A stretch of DNA of 64,000 nucleotides from DATDFB01 sp035276475. GTDB lineage: Bacteria > Acidobacteriota > Thermoanaerobaculia > Gp7-AA8. The notes below the pieces were generated by a model. The model had not been told where the DNA came from. It made no database searches and worked only from the letters and a program-made list of their open reading frames with translations. A program made the position numbers and the translations under genes. Location of the stretch: assembly GCA_035276475.1 (NCBI GenBank), contig DATELQ010000028.1:8441-72440 (forward strand). The letters are read 5' to 3'. Positions 33,590 through 41,481 of the stretch are shown piece after piece (positions within the stretch are counted from its first letter, which is position 1; each line of letters begins with the position of its first letter).

Positions 33590-34029
33590 TACGAATACAC
33601 ACTGTGACGGACTCGGCCGATGAGGTGCTCGACCTCCCGCGCACCGACCTCCGTACGCGAAACTTCGATCGGCGTCGCGCCATCAAGTGCGGCCAACTTG
33701 TGGGAGAGCCATTCCACCGCCCCGGCGCGATCTCCGTGGAAGAGATCCAGCGCGGAACGAAAAATGCGGGCCGCGCGCAGGAGCCGATCGGATTCCTCGG
33801 GCGACAGACGTCCGTGTGCCTTTCGCCGTGCCAGCGTTCGCGGTGCTATCTGAATCCACTGCATCAGCAGATCGGGATCGAGGCCGGCATTCCGCTGCAG
33901 GTGTTCGAGCGCACCGTATGGAAGCCCGCGCTCGATGCGCGCGATCAATTCGGGCCAATCGCGGGTTTTCAAACCCAAAACCATCGCGTAGTCATAAGGG
34001 CCAGACGGACGCTCAACGGTGCGTGCCAT
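33589..34029 (-). CDS. Xre/MbcA/ParS-type antitoxin of the RES module
   Basis: A 146-residue DUF2384-type antitoxin: an N-terminal helix-turn-helix region (WPELIARIERGLPYGALEHL) and a C-terminal part ending HLIGRVRHSVYS that would plug the toxin. RTLARRKAHGRLSPEESDRLLRAARI is the typical core. I chose the ATG at 34029: it leaves the promoter and its palindromic operator outside the coding region. It should repress its own promoter and neutralise the RES toxin. Confidence 0.9.
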   Translation of the reverse strand: MARTVERPSGPYDYAMVLGLKTRDWPELIARIERGLPYGALEHLQRNAGLDPDLLMQWIQIAPRTLARRKAHGRLSPEESDRLLRAARIFRSALDLFHGDRAGAVEWLSHKLAALDGATPIEVSRTEVGAREVEHLIGRVRHSVYS

Positions 34030-34038
34030 GACGACAAG

Positions 34039-34068
34039 ATGGTACTTGCCACGTGGCAAGAGCGTCAA
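34039..34068 (-). promoter_or_regulatory. Promoter of the RES-Xre operon with operator in the spacer
   Basis: On the minus strand TTGACG (34063-34068) and TACCAT (34039-34044) are separated by 18 bp. The perfect 16-bp palindrome CTTGCCACGTGGCAAG (34045-34060) fills that spacer, the classic position for a repressor that blocks RNA polymerase. The -10 ends 9 nt before the antitoxin ATG, so the leader is almost absent and no Shine-Dalgarno sequence is seen. Confidence 0.8.
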
Positions 34069-34077
34069 CGGAAGTAA

Positions 34078-34611
34078 TCAGCGGCTGCGGAACGCTTCCG
34101 CGACCGTCATCCCATCCGAGGCGACGAGAGCGATCTCGTCGCCTGCCGCGACTTCGCCTTCGCGCGTGACGGCCAGGTAAAAGCCCGACCGGCCGCTTCG
34201 CAGGAAACGCCGCACGATGTCGAGGCGGCCGAAGCGGAGCTGGAGCTTGAAGCACGGGAGCCGCGGCTGCGTGACGATGAATTCGGCGGAGCCGATACGC
34301 AGCCGGTCGCCGATCCGCACTGTGTCCTCGAGCAGTCCCTCGGTCGTGAAGTTCTCGCCGAACGCACCTGGCGAAAGATCGGGCTCGCGGAGCTCCTCGC
34401 GCCAAAACGGATAGTGCTCGGCCGGATAGACGTAGACCGCCTTCACGACGCCGCCGTGGACCGTGAGATCCGATTGGCGGTCACCGTCGAGATTCAGACG
34501 ACGCGCGCACACCGGGCCGGCGACCGGCTCCTTGAAGATCGACGTCCGCACGATTCTCCCCTGCCACTCGACCTCGCGCGGCAATCCGACATTGATCGAC
34601 GCGATTCTCAT
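34078..34611 (-). CDS. MOSC-domain protein (YiiM-like)
   Basis: A 177-residue MOSC domain. Members bind molybdenum cofactor or carry sulfur on a conserved cysteine; PRLPCFKLQLRFGR (Cys near residue 124) fits that cysteine, and QSDLTVHGGVVKAVYVYPAEHY and FGENFTTEGL are family signatures. The start overlaps the stop of the FAD-oxidoreductase gene (ATGA), making it the last gene of the polyamine-type cassette. The start at 34611 is chosen because the rest of the long open frame is a shadow of the oxidoreductase. Confidence 0.9.
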   Translation of the reverse strand: MRIASINVGLPREVEWQGRIVRTSIFKEPVAGPVCARRLNLDGDRQSDLTVHGGVVKAVYVYPAEHYPFWREELREPDLSPGAFGENFTTEGLLEDTVRIGDRLRIGSAEFIVTQPRLPCFKLQLRFGRLDIVRRFLRSGRSGFYLAVTREGEVAAGDEIALVASDGMTVAEAFRSR

Positions 34612-36188
34612 ACGAAGCTCACGACGTCGCCTCTCGTCGCTCGAAGGATCTCCTCGGCGGCGCGGACGCCGTGATCCAGCGCTTCCTCGAACAGCGCTAC
34701 CCCGCTCAAATCCGCATTCGCGAAGTGGATGTTGCGCCACGCTTCGCTTGCGCTGCGCCGTGCTGCGGAGTTGATGAAGCCGGGGTGGGGGCGGATCATG
34801 GCGTGGCCCCACCGCATGACGTCGAGTCGCTGCGCGAGTGCACGGATCTCGGGGTGGGCGCGCTCCAAGTCGGACAGCACGATCTCGGCGCATTGGTCGC
34901 GCGTCAGCGAGAGCAAGCGCGAGCGCGCGGTGCGGGGGTCGTGGTCGCACATGGCGTAGTAGTACGTCAGCGTCGTCGGGCCGTAGTCGCGGCCGATCTG
35001 GTGCGTGGCGACGATGTAGCCGAGGGCCGGGCTCTCGTAGAGCACGTTGTCCCAGGAAAGCGGGAAGCCGACCGAGGCCGGGCGATCCTTCAGCGTCAGG
35101 TTCGCCACGAGCCACGAGCCGTACATGAATTCGTGGACGTCGCGCGGGTAGTCGCGGATGACGCGCGCGGCGATGAACTGCGGCGCGGCGAAGACGACGT
35201 GCTTGGCGTGGATGCCGCGGGCGTGGCGGCCGTCCCGAGAGAGGGCGACGATGTCGGCGCCCGCATCCGTCGGCGCGACGCTGACGACGAGCCAGCCGGT
35301 GTCGACGCGCGCGCTCTTGCCGAGGTGCGCGATGAGGCGGCCGTTCCCCTCGGGCCAGGTGATGAGCGGCTCGCTCTCCTTCCCCGGCTCGGCGACGCGC
35401 GAGGCGAAGTAGAAGATGCCGGCCCAGGCACTCGTGTCGGCGAGGCGCGCGCCGTAGTCGTCGCGGCAGGCGTAGTCGACGTACCAGCGCAGCCGCGGCG
35501 ACGTCCAGCGATGCGCGTCCATCCACTCCGCCATCGACAGCTTGTCGAGAGCCATGACGTCCGCGTCGTCCGAAGAGAGAGAGGAAGGAATCGTGAATGC
35601 GCGGCGGCCGCGCCCGTCGCGCCACGCCACCCACTTGGCGATCTCCGCTTCGAACTCGCGGTACTGGCGCAGGTCGTCGGCGCTCGCGCCGGCGGCGAGG
35701 TACAGGCCTTCGTACCAGCGCCCGCGATAGAAGACGCGCTCCTCGGGATCGCGGACAATGAACTGCTCCGCGGCGGTCGGCGGGTCGGTGCTCTCGAGGA
35801 CCCCCATCTCCGAGAGCACGCGCGTCAGCGCGCGGTCTTCCCGCAGCGGCACGGGGACGTAGTGCGCACCCCATGGGAAGCCGCGGCCGGAGCGCGATGT
35901 GCCGCCGGCAACCTCTTCGAGCTCGAGCACGACGACGTCGTTGAAGTCCGCATGTTTGAAGCGCCACGCTGCGGCAAGACCGGCGACGCCGGCGCCGACG
36001 ATGACGACGTCGTGATTGCTCCAATCGGTGGGAACGATGTTCTGAGGCGTGCGAAGTCGGTGGCCGAATTCGTGAGATGCGCCGACGATCTCGCCGGGCG
36101 GGAGCGGCGGGCGGCGGGAGGAGCGGGAGCAGGCGACGCCGAGGAACGCGAGGAGCAGCTCGCGCCGCGTCAGCTCCACTTCTTCCAT
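34608..36188 (-). CDS. FAD-dependent amine-oxidase-like oxidoreductase, Tat lipoprotein
   Basis: A 526-residue flavoprotein. The N terminus has a twin arginine and a lipobox (TRRELLLAFLGVAC, Cys at about 20), so it is probably exported folded and anchored by lipid. The dinucleotide motif VVIVGAGVAGLAAAWRF (about 61-77) and VVLELEEVAGGTSRSG are typical of the amine oxidase/phytoene desaturase superfamily. The first 19 bp overlap the 3' end of the membrane spermidine-synthase-like gene, so the two are translated together. Polyamine oxidation is an attractive inference from context only. Confidence 0.85.
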   Translation of the reverse strand: MEEVELTRRELLLAFLGVACSRSSRRPPLPPGEIVGASHEFGHRLRTPQNIVPTDWSNHDVVIVGAGVAGLAAAWRFKHADFNDVVVLELEEVAGGTSRSGRGFPWGAHYVPVPLREDRALTRVLSEMGVLESTDPPTAAEQFIVRDPEERVFYRGRWYEGLYLAAGASADDLRQYREFEAEIAKWVAWRDGRGRRAFTIPSSLSSDDADVMALDKLSMAEWMDAHRWTSPRLRWYVDYACRDDYGARLADTSAWAGIFYFASRVAEPGKESEPLITWPEGNGRLIAHLGKSARVDTGWLVVSVAPTDAGADIVALSRDGRHARGIHAKHVVFAAPQFIAARVIRDYPRDVHEFMYGSWLVANLTLKDRPASVGFPLSWDNVLYESPALGYIVATHQIGRDYGPTTLTYYYAMCDHDPRTARSRLLSLTRDQCAEIVLSDLERAHPEIRALAQRLDVMRWGHAMIRPHPGFINSAARRSASEAWRNIHFANADLSGVALFEEALDHGVRAAEEILRATRGDVVSFV

Positions 36189-37672
36189 TCTTCCTCGTAG
36201 TAGCGGACGAGCGTCTGATTATCCAGGCGGTTGATCTCCACCGGCACCGGGCCGGTGTCGGGCGGCATTACGAACATCGACGCCAGCGACTGCGCGTCGA
36301 GCGACCGCAGCGGCATCGGCAGGTGTGATGGCGTCGGGAACGGCGACAGCCGCGCCAGCGCAAAGCCCCACACGCCGAACGACGGCACGGTCGTCTGGTA
36401 CGGCCGCACGAACAGCCCCGCTGCTTCCATCGTCCGGATCACGCACCAGTACGAGCGGCGCGCGAAGAGCGGCGACGTGCACTGCACGGCGACGGCCGCC
36501 GTCCGTGCGAGATGCTGCCGCAGCAGCTTGTAGAAGCGCGTCGTGTAGAGCTTTCCGAGGGCGAAGTTGTTCGGGTCGGGGAAATCGATGATCGCGGCAT
36601 CGAAGGACTCGCGGTTCTCGCCGAGCCAGATCATCGCGTCCTCGTTGATCACGCGCACGCGGCGGTCTTGGAACGAATGATGATTGAGATCCGCGAGCGC
36701 CGGGAAGGCACGCGACAGATTCGTCATCTTCGGGTCGAGATCGACGAGCGTCACCTGCTGCACGCTCGGGTAGCGCAGCACCTCGCGCAGCGCCAGGCCG
36801 TCGCCGCCGCCGCAGATCAGCACGTGGCGCGGCGCGCCGGCCAGCGACATCGCCGGATGCACCAGCGCCTCGTGGTAGCGGTACTCATCGGCCGACGAGA
36901 ACTGCAGATTGCCGTTGAGGAAGAGGTGGAAGCCCGACGCGCCGCGCGTGACGACGATGCGCTGGTAGGGCGAGCTGGTGGCATAGACGATCTCGTCGGC
37001 GAACAGCTGATCCTCGGCGAGCGACGTCAGCGTCCTGGCCTCCACGAATGCGATGACGAGGATGACCATCACGATCGCCGCGCGGACGCGCAGCGCGCTG
37101 AGGCGCCGCGAGATCAGCGGCGCGAGGAGGTACGTGCCGTACAGCCCCACGCAGCCGTTGAGAAAGCCGAAGAGGATCGACGTCCGCACCAGGCCGATTC
37201 GCGGCACGAGGAACAGCGGAAAGAGCACCGCTGCGAAGAGAGACCCGAGGTAGTCGAAGCTGAGGACGCGGGAGACGAGCTCCTTGAAGTCGAGGTGCTC
37301 CTTGAGAATGCGCATCAGGATCGGCAACTCGAGTCCCACGAGCACGCCGATCACGAAGACGACAAGAAAGAGGAACAACTGAAACCACTGTAGCCGCGCG
37401 AAGCCGAAGAAGAGCAGCGGCGCGGAGAGGCCGCCGATCAACGCGACCGCGAGCTCGACCTCGACGAAGCGCGCGGCCAGGTCGCGGTCGAGATATCGCG
37501 ACAGCCACGCGCCGACGCCGAGCGCGGAGAGGTACAACCCGATGATGAGCGAGAACTGCGTCACGGAGTCGCCGATGACGTAGCTCGCCACGGTGCCGGC
37601 CAAGAGCTCGTACACGAGCCCACACGCGGCGATGACGAGGACGTTGAGAAAAAGGAGCGGGGTGCGGTTCAT
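36170..37672 (-). CDS. Membrane-embedded spermidine-synthase-like protein
   Basis: The 500-residue protein has about seven to eight transmembrane helices in the first 215 residues (NVLVIAACGLVYELLAGTVA at the start), then a soluble aminopropyltransferase-like domain (230-450). The AdoMet-type motif HVLICGGGDGLALREVLRY and VTLVDLDPKM are intact, and IDFPDPNN replaces the usual DSSDP at the catalytic loop. A substrate at or in the membrane is therefore likely. It follows DUF350 after repeat element 4 and belongs to the cassette with AdoMet decarboxylase. Confidence 0.88.
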   Translation of the reverse strand: MNRTPLLFLNVLVIAACGLVYELLAGTVASYVIGDSVTQFSLIIGLYLSALGVGAWLSRYLDRDLAARFVEVELAVALIGGLSAPLLFFGFARLQWFQLFLFLVVFVIGVLVGLELPILMRILKEHLDFKELVSRVLSFDYLGSLFAAVLFPLFLVPRIGLVRTSILFGFLNGCVGLYGTYLLAPLISRRLSALRVRAAIVMVILVIAFVEARTLTSLAEDQLFADEIVYATSSPYQRIVVTRGASGFHLFLNGNLQFSSADEYRYHEALVHPAMSLAGAPRHVLICGGGDGLALREVLRYPSVQQVTLVDLDPKMTNLSRAFPALADLNHHSFQDRRVRVINEDAMIWLGENRESFDAAIIDFPDPNNFALGKLYTTRFYKLLRQHLARTAAVAVQCTSPLFARRSYWCVIRTMEAAGLFVRPYQTTVPSFGVWGFALARLSPFPTPSHLPMPLRSLDAQSLASMFVMPPDTGPVPVEINRLDNQTLVRYYEEEWKKWS

Positions 37673-37682
37673 TCGTAAGTCG

Positions 37683-37750
37683 GCTCTCAGCTCTCAGCGA
37701 TCAGCTCTCAGGGGCGGTGGCCCGAGAGCTGATAGCCGAGAGCCGAGAGC
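37683..37750. repeat. Heptamer tandem/inverted repeat element 4 (GCTCTCA)
   Basis: Four tandem units GCTCTCA, GCTCTCA, GCGATCA, GCTCTCA (37683-37710) are followed by a 12-nt loop and four inverted units CGAGAGC, TGATAGC, CGAGAGC, CGAGAGC (37723-37750). The deviating unit GCGATCA is not mirrored exactly by TGATAGC, but both lie at internal positions. The element lies inside the polyamine-type cassette, 10 nt upstream of the membrane spermidine-synthase-like start and 9 nt after the DUF350 stop. Confidence 0.93.
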
Positions 37751-37759
37751 TGGACACCA

Positions 37760-37981
37760 TCAGCCATGGATCGTTGAAGCAATGATGATCGCCAGTCCGA
37801 GCAGGACCGCGCCGACCAGGATCGCCAGGGCCGTGTTCTGGTCATCCTCGATCTCCTTGCGCATCGAGAAGGGCACGAGCTTGGTGATGAGCCAGAAGGC
37901 CACGCCGAAGACGATGATGCCGAACACCGTATACGCGAGGGTGACCAGGAACGTGTGCAGTGCCGCTTGAGTGATCATCAT
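37760..37981 (-). CDS. DUF350 membrane protein
   Basis: A 73-residue protein with two transmembrane helices (LVTLAYTVFGIIVFGVAFWL and ALAILVGAVLLGLAIIIAS) joined by a charged loop (KLVPFSMRKEIEDDQN). This matches one repeat unit of DUF350 (YjfL-like) proteins, whose function is unknown and which recur beside PspA-type, glutathionylspermidine-type and spermidine-synthase-type genes. The start overlaps the previous stop (ATGA) and a GGAGGG is upstream. Confidence 0.85.
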   Translation of the reverse strand: MMITQAALHTFLVTLAYTVFGIIVFGVAFWLITKLVPFSMRKEIEDDQNTALAILVGAVLLGLAIIIASTIHG

Positions 37982-38154
37982 TTCCCTCCGTGAAATCCGC
38001 CGAACCAGAATGAGCGGTAGCCGCCGTGCGCGGCGGACCGCAGTCCGTGCGGCACGTATTGCCGATGCGACCGGCCGAGCTCATAGCCCTTCCAGTCGAC
38101 GAAGCCATAGCCGAGCACAATGAGCGTCCCGAGAATCCCGTAGAACCTTCGCAT
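37978..38154 (-). CDS. Small single-pass membrane protein
   Basis: A 58-residue protein with one N-terminal hydrophobic helix (FYGILGTLIVLGYGFV) and an aromatic, glycine- and histidine-rich tail ending YRSFWFGGFHGGK. The start lies 1 nt after the stop of the DUF4178 gene, whose last codons GAGGAG provide the ribosome site. The overlap with DUF350 downstream is ATGA. No named family, but position and tail suggest it is a conserved member of this cassette. Confidence 0.75.
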   Translation of the reverse strand: MRRFYGILGTLIVLGYGFVDWKGYELGRSHRQYVPHGLRSAAHGGYRSFWFGGFHGGK

Positions 38155-38155
38155 G

Positions 38156-40066
38156 TCACTCCTCGTCGTCGTCGTCGCGCTCGGTGCCCATCGACGTGTA
38201 GCTCGCATCGGCCCAGCGCGCGCTCTCGAATCTCGCCTTGCGGAAACCGAGGAAAATCGCCGGCAGCGTGACCAGCAGCAGCGCCAGGAAGAAGTGCGTC
38301 CAGCGGAACACCCCCTCCTTCACCGTGATCATCACCGGCGGCGGCGTCGACTTCTCGTCCCACTGCGCCTCCAGGCGCATCGAGTACGTCCCCTTCGGCA
38401 GCGCCGCGACGTACGTCTTCTTTGCCCGGCTTCCCTCGCTCCAGTGCCCGTCGTCGTAGCCTTCGTAGTACTCGATCGGCAGCTCGAAGCCGTCGATGAG
38501 CCCCGTCGCTTCGTTGCCGATGTCGCCCGCGACATAGACCCACGAGTTCGTGACCTGCGAGTAGCCCTCGACCTCGAGGTTCTTCCCCGAAAGCTCGAAC
38601 GTAGGCGTGAAGACGACGCGGGTGTTCTTCGCGCTCGGATCGGTCGGCGGCGGGAGCGTCGAGAAGTCATAGAGCTGCGAGAAGACTTCGTGCCGCGGCC
38701 GCGTCACGGCGAGAAGAATGCCGATGACGAAGACGGCGGCGATGAGCTTGGCCCAGAGGTCGGAGACTTTCCCGCCGGTGTACGGCTGGATCATCCCGAT
38801 CTTCGACGGCCGCGGCAGCCCGGTGACGCCGAAGGCCTGCTCGACCTCGGCCACCGGCATGTAGCGCGCGTGCGACCAGTTGACCTCTTTGGCCTTCTTC
38901 GTGCCGCTGACTTCCTTCGCCATCCCCTCAGGCGGCGCGATGTAGTCGACGGCGCGCACGGTCTCGCCGACCTGCACTTTCCAGTAGAACTCACCCGCGA
39001 CAAACTCCACCGTCGCCGGCGCGTCCTGATAGATCTTGTAGGTGTTGCCTTGATAGATGACGGTCTTGCCGTTGTCCGTGACGTCGCCCGTCGCCGCGGG
39101 CTCGACGAAGCTCCAGTGGTCGTCGCTGTCGACGAGCCAGCGGAAGCCGGTGCCGGCGTTGTAGAGGAGGTACTCCGTCCAGTAGTACTTGATGTCGAAG
39201 GTGACGCTGCGCTGCATGAAGCCGGCGACGACGTACTCGACGTCGCCGATCTTGCCTTTGCCGCCGAGGGGGACGAGCGGCTTCGGCCCGCGCGCCTTGA
39301 GCGCCTCGAGGTACTTGAGGTTCCCCTCGGACGTGACATCGTGGACGCCGCCGCAGTTCGGGCAGACGATGCGCTCCGCCTGATCGGGAGCGACGAGGTT
39401 CAGCGGCCCGCCGCAGTTCGAGCAGTTGAGGCGCTCGACGCTGACTTTTCGCTCGCGCCGCGGCTCGAGGTTGATGCTGATGCCGAGCTCTTTGAGCGTC
39501 GTCTCCTGCCCCTGGAAGAGGAGCGGCACGTCTTCGCTGTAATCAATGGTGGCGAATTTGCGGCTCGGCCCGGAGAGGTCGGCGTAGTCGTAGGTGTCGC
39601 CGGGCATGACGCGCCACGGGATCTCGCCTTCGCCGGAGATGAGCGCGGCGGTGCCGATCTCCTGCACGACGAGGTCGCCGAGGCGGCCGCCGACTTCGAC
39701 CTGCTCGAAGGTGGGCAATCCTTTCGCCTCGACTTTGAAGGTGATGTAGTACTTGCCCGCGGCTTCGGCCAGCCATCCCCATCGGCCGTCGTCGAACGCG
39801 CCGTACCACTCCTCCCACATGCCGCCGGCCTGATGGCGCATCTGGGTGCGGCCGACGAGGCGGAAGCCGACGCCGCGGTAGTTGCCCGGAAGGTCGCGAC
39901 GCAGCGGAGAGCCGGTATCGATGAGCGCGGCGACTTTGCCGAGGTCCTCGAGGCCGCGGTCGGTGCGCGCGACGACGCTGTGGCAGTAGTCGCAGATGAC
40001 GACGGCGGACGAGCCGATGGCGAAGGTGATGGGGCCGCCGCACGACGGGCAGTTCGCTACAGCCAT
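38156..40066 (-). CDS. Zinc-ribbon DUF4178 membrane protein
   Basis: The 636-residue protein has two zinc ribbons: CPSCGG...CDYC at 6-28 and CSNCGG...CPNCGG at about 215-240. Each precedes a DUF4178-type beta-rich module; FRLVGRTQMRHQAGGMWEEWYG and VEYVVAGFMQRSVTFDIKYYWTEYLLY are the two copies. Two transmembrane helices (about 435-455 and 585-605) bracket a periplasmic-looking beta domain, and the tail is acidic (DDDDEE). The function is unknown. Its start overlaps the AdoMet decarboxylase gene by 10 bp, tying it to polyamine chemistry. Confidence 0.82.
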   Translation of the reverse strand: MAVANCPSCGGPITFAIGSSAVVICDYCHSVVARTDRGLEDLGKVAALIDTGSPLRRDLPGNYRGVGFRLVGRTQMRHQAGGMWEEWYGAFDDGRWGWLAEAAGKYYITFKVEAKGLPTFEQVEVGGRLGDLVVQEIGTAALISGEGEIPWRVMPGDTYDYADLSGPSRKFATIDYSEDVPLLFQGQETTLKELGISINLEPRRERKVSVERLNCSNCGGPLNLVAPDQAERIVCPNCGGVHDVTSEGNLKYLEALKARGPKPLVPLGGKGKIGDVEYVVAGFMQRSVTFDIKYYWTEYLLYNAGTGFRWLVDSDDHWSFVEPAATGDVTDNGKTVIYQGNTYKIYQDAPATVEFVAGEFYWKVQVGETVRAVDYIAPPEGMAKEVSGTKKAKEVNWSHARYMPVAEVEQAFGVTGLPRPSKIGMIQPYTGGKVSDLWAKLIAAVFVIGILLAVTRPRHEVFSQLYDFSTLPPPTDPSAKNTRVVFTPTFELSGKNLEVEGYSQVTNSWVYVAGDIGNEATGLIDGFELPIEYYEGYDDGHWSEGSRAKKTYVAALPKGTYSMRLEAQWDEKSTPPPVMITVKEGVFRWTHFFLALLLVTLPAIFLGFRKARFESARWADASYTSMGTERDDDDEE

Positions 40067-40416
40067 GCCGGTGCCCCTGCCCTACAGACTTCCTGGACTT
40101 CGACGTGCGCGGCGCCGAGGAGCTCGTGCAGGCGCGCGCGCCACGGCCATTCCGGGCGCGGGCGGCAGCAGTAGAGGTTGATGGTGATGACGCCGTGCTC
40201 CGGATAGGTGTGGCAGGCGAGGTGGGACTCGCTGAGGATGACGAAGCCGGTGATGCCGCCGGGCGGTGGGAAGACGTGAAAGGTGGGTTCGGAGACGGGG
40301 TGAAGGTCGAGGTCGTGGATGACGGCGTCGAAGAGCGCGCGCAGGATCGCGGGATCCGTCAGCGCATCCGACGAACAGCCCGAGGCGTCGACGAGCCACT
40401 CCGCGCCGATTTCCAT
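40057..40416 (-). CDS. speH: S-adenosylmethionine decarboxylase proenzyme
   Basis: A 119-residue bacterial-type AdoMetDC. The self-cleavage site is Glu63-Ser64 in ILSESHLACHTYPEHG; the serine becomes the pyruvoyl cofactor. The HTYPEHG histidine and the cysteine of INLYCC are conserved. It makes decarboxylated AdoMet, the aminopropyl donor for spermidine synthases. The gene starts 3 nt after the stop of the isopropylmalate-dehydrogenase-type gene and overlaps the DUF4178 gene. The length is at the short end for the family, with a Pro-rich region PPPGG in place of HHF-type residues. Confidence 0.88.
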   Translation of the reverse strand: MEIGAEWLVDASGCSSDALTDPAILRALFDAVIHDLDLHPVSEPTFHVFPPPGGITGFVILSESHLACHTYPEHGVITINLYCCRPRPEWPWRARLHELLGAAHVEVQEVCRAGAPAWL

Positions 40417-40419
40417 TTC

Positions 40420-41469
40420 CTATTGATGTGATTGTACACGCCTGAGCACGGCTTCCCCCGCCTCCCGCGTCCCGAGGCTTCCGCCGATGTCCTTGGTCGT
40501 CTCCCCTGCCTCGATCGCCTCGACGACGGCGCGCTCGATCCGTGCGCACTCGTCGGTGTAGCCGAGGGACTCGAGCATCATTGCGGCGGTCAGGATCGCG
40601 CCGATGGGGTTCGCGACGTCCTGGCCCGCGTACTTGGGGGCGCTGCCGTGGATCGGCTCGAACATCGACACCTTGCCGGGGTGAATATTGCCGCTGGCGG
40701 CCATGCCGAGGCCGCCCTGCAGCGCGGCGCCGAGGTCCGTGACGATGTCGCCGAACATGTTGTTCGTCACGATCACGCTGAACATCTCCGGCGCGCGCAC
40801 CATCTGCATCGTCAGCGCGTCGACGAACATGTGGAAGTGCTCGATCTCGGGGTACTCCCGCGCGACCTCTTCGAACGTGCGCAGCCAGAGGTCGCCGCCG
40901 AAGCGCATGACGTTGTTCTTGTCGGACATGCAGACCGACTTTCGCTTCGTGCGCCGCGCGTAGTCGAACGCGTAGCGGATGATGCGCTCCACGCCGCGCC
41001 GCGTGGAGATGTCCTCCTGCACGGCGATCTCGTCGGGTGTTCCCTTCTTGAAGTTGCCGCCCATGCCGACGTACGCGCCCTCGGTGTTCTCGCGGAAGAT
41101 GACGAGGTCGATCTCGCGCATCCCTTTGTCCTTCAGCGGCGAGAGGCGATCGCTGAGCAACTTCACGGGGCGGTAGTTGACGTAGAGGTCGAGCTGGAAG
41201 CGCATGCCGAGGAGGATGTCGGCGGCGTGCTTCATGTCGGGGACGCGCGGATCGCCGAACGCGCCGAGGTAAACGGCCGCGTAGTGGTTGCGGAGATCGT
41301 CCATCGCGCCGGGGGGCATGGAGACGCCGGTGCGGAGGTACTCGTCGGCGCTCCAATTGAATCGGGTGAATTCGAGATCGAGATTCAGCGCTTCGAGGAT
41401 GCGCATCCCCGCGTCGATGACCTCGGGGCCGATGCCGTCGCCAGGGACGACGGCGATTTTCTTCGTCAT
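40420..41469 (-). CDS. Isocitrate/isopropylmalate dehydrogenase-family enzyme
   Basis: The 349-residue oxidative decarboxylase starts KIAVVPGDGIGPEVIDAGMRIL and has VIFRENTEGAYVGMGG, DKNNVMRFGG and the metal site NMFGDIVTDLGAALQGG, then FEPIHGSAPKYAGQDVANP. Both LeuB and tartrate/homoisocitrate dehydrogenases fit this pattern; the loop RENTEG is closer to homoisocitrate/isocitrate-type enzymes than to classical LeuB. It sits 3 nt upstream of the AdoMet decarboxylase gene, an unusual neighbour. A link to the LeuA-type synthase at 14503 is possible. Confidence 0.85.
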   Translation of the reverse strand: MTKKIAVVPGDGIGPEVIDAGMRILEALNLDLEFTRFNWSADEYLRTGVSMPPGAMDDLRNHYAAVYLGAFGDPRVPDMKHAADILLGMRFQLDLYVNYRPVKLLSDRLSPLKDKGMREIDLVIFRENTEGAYVGMGGNFKKGTPDEIAVQEDISTRRGVERIIRYAFDYARRTKRKSVCMSDKNNVMRFGGDLWLRTFEEVAREYPEIEHFHMFVDALTMQMVRAPEMFSVIVTNNMFGDIVTDLGAALQGGLGMAASGNIHPGKVSMFEPIHGSAPKYAGQDVANPIGAILTAAMMLESLGYTDECARIERAVVEAIEAGETTKDIGGSLGTREAGEAVLRRVQSHQ

Positions 41470-41481
41470 GGCGGCGGCGGA

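Noticed and set aside
29760..34068. Anti-phage defence island around the RES-Xre genes
   Set aside because: Only the toxin-antitoxin pair fits; the neighbours (S46 peptidase, SPFH protein, MOSC, oxidase) are not known defence genes and no mobility genes are present.
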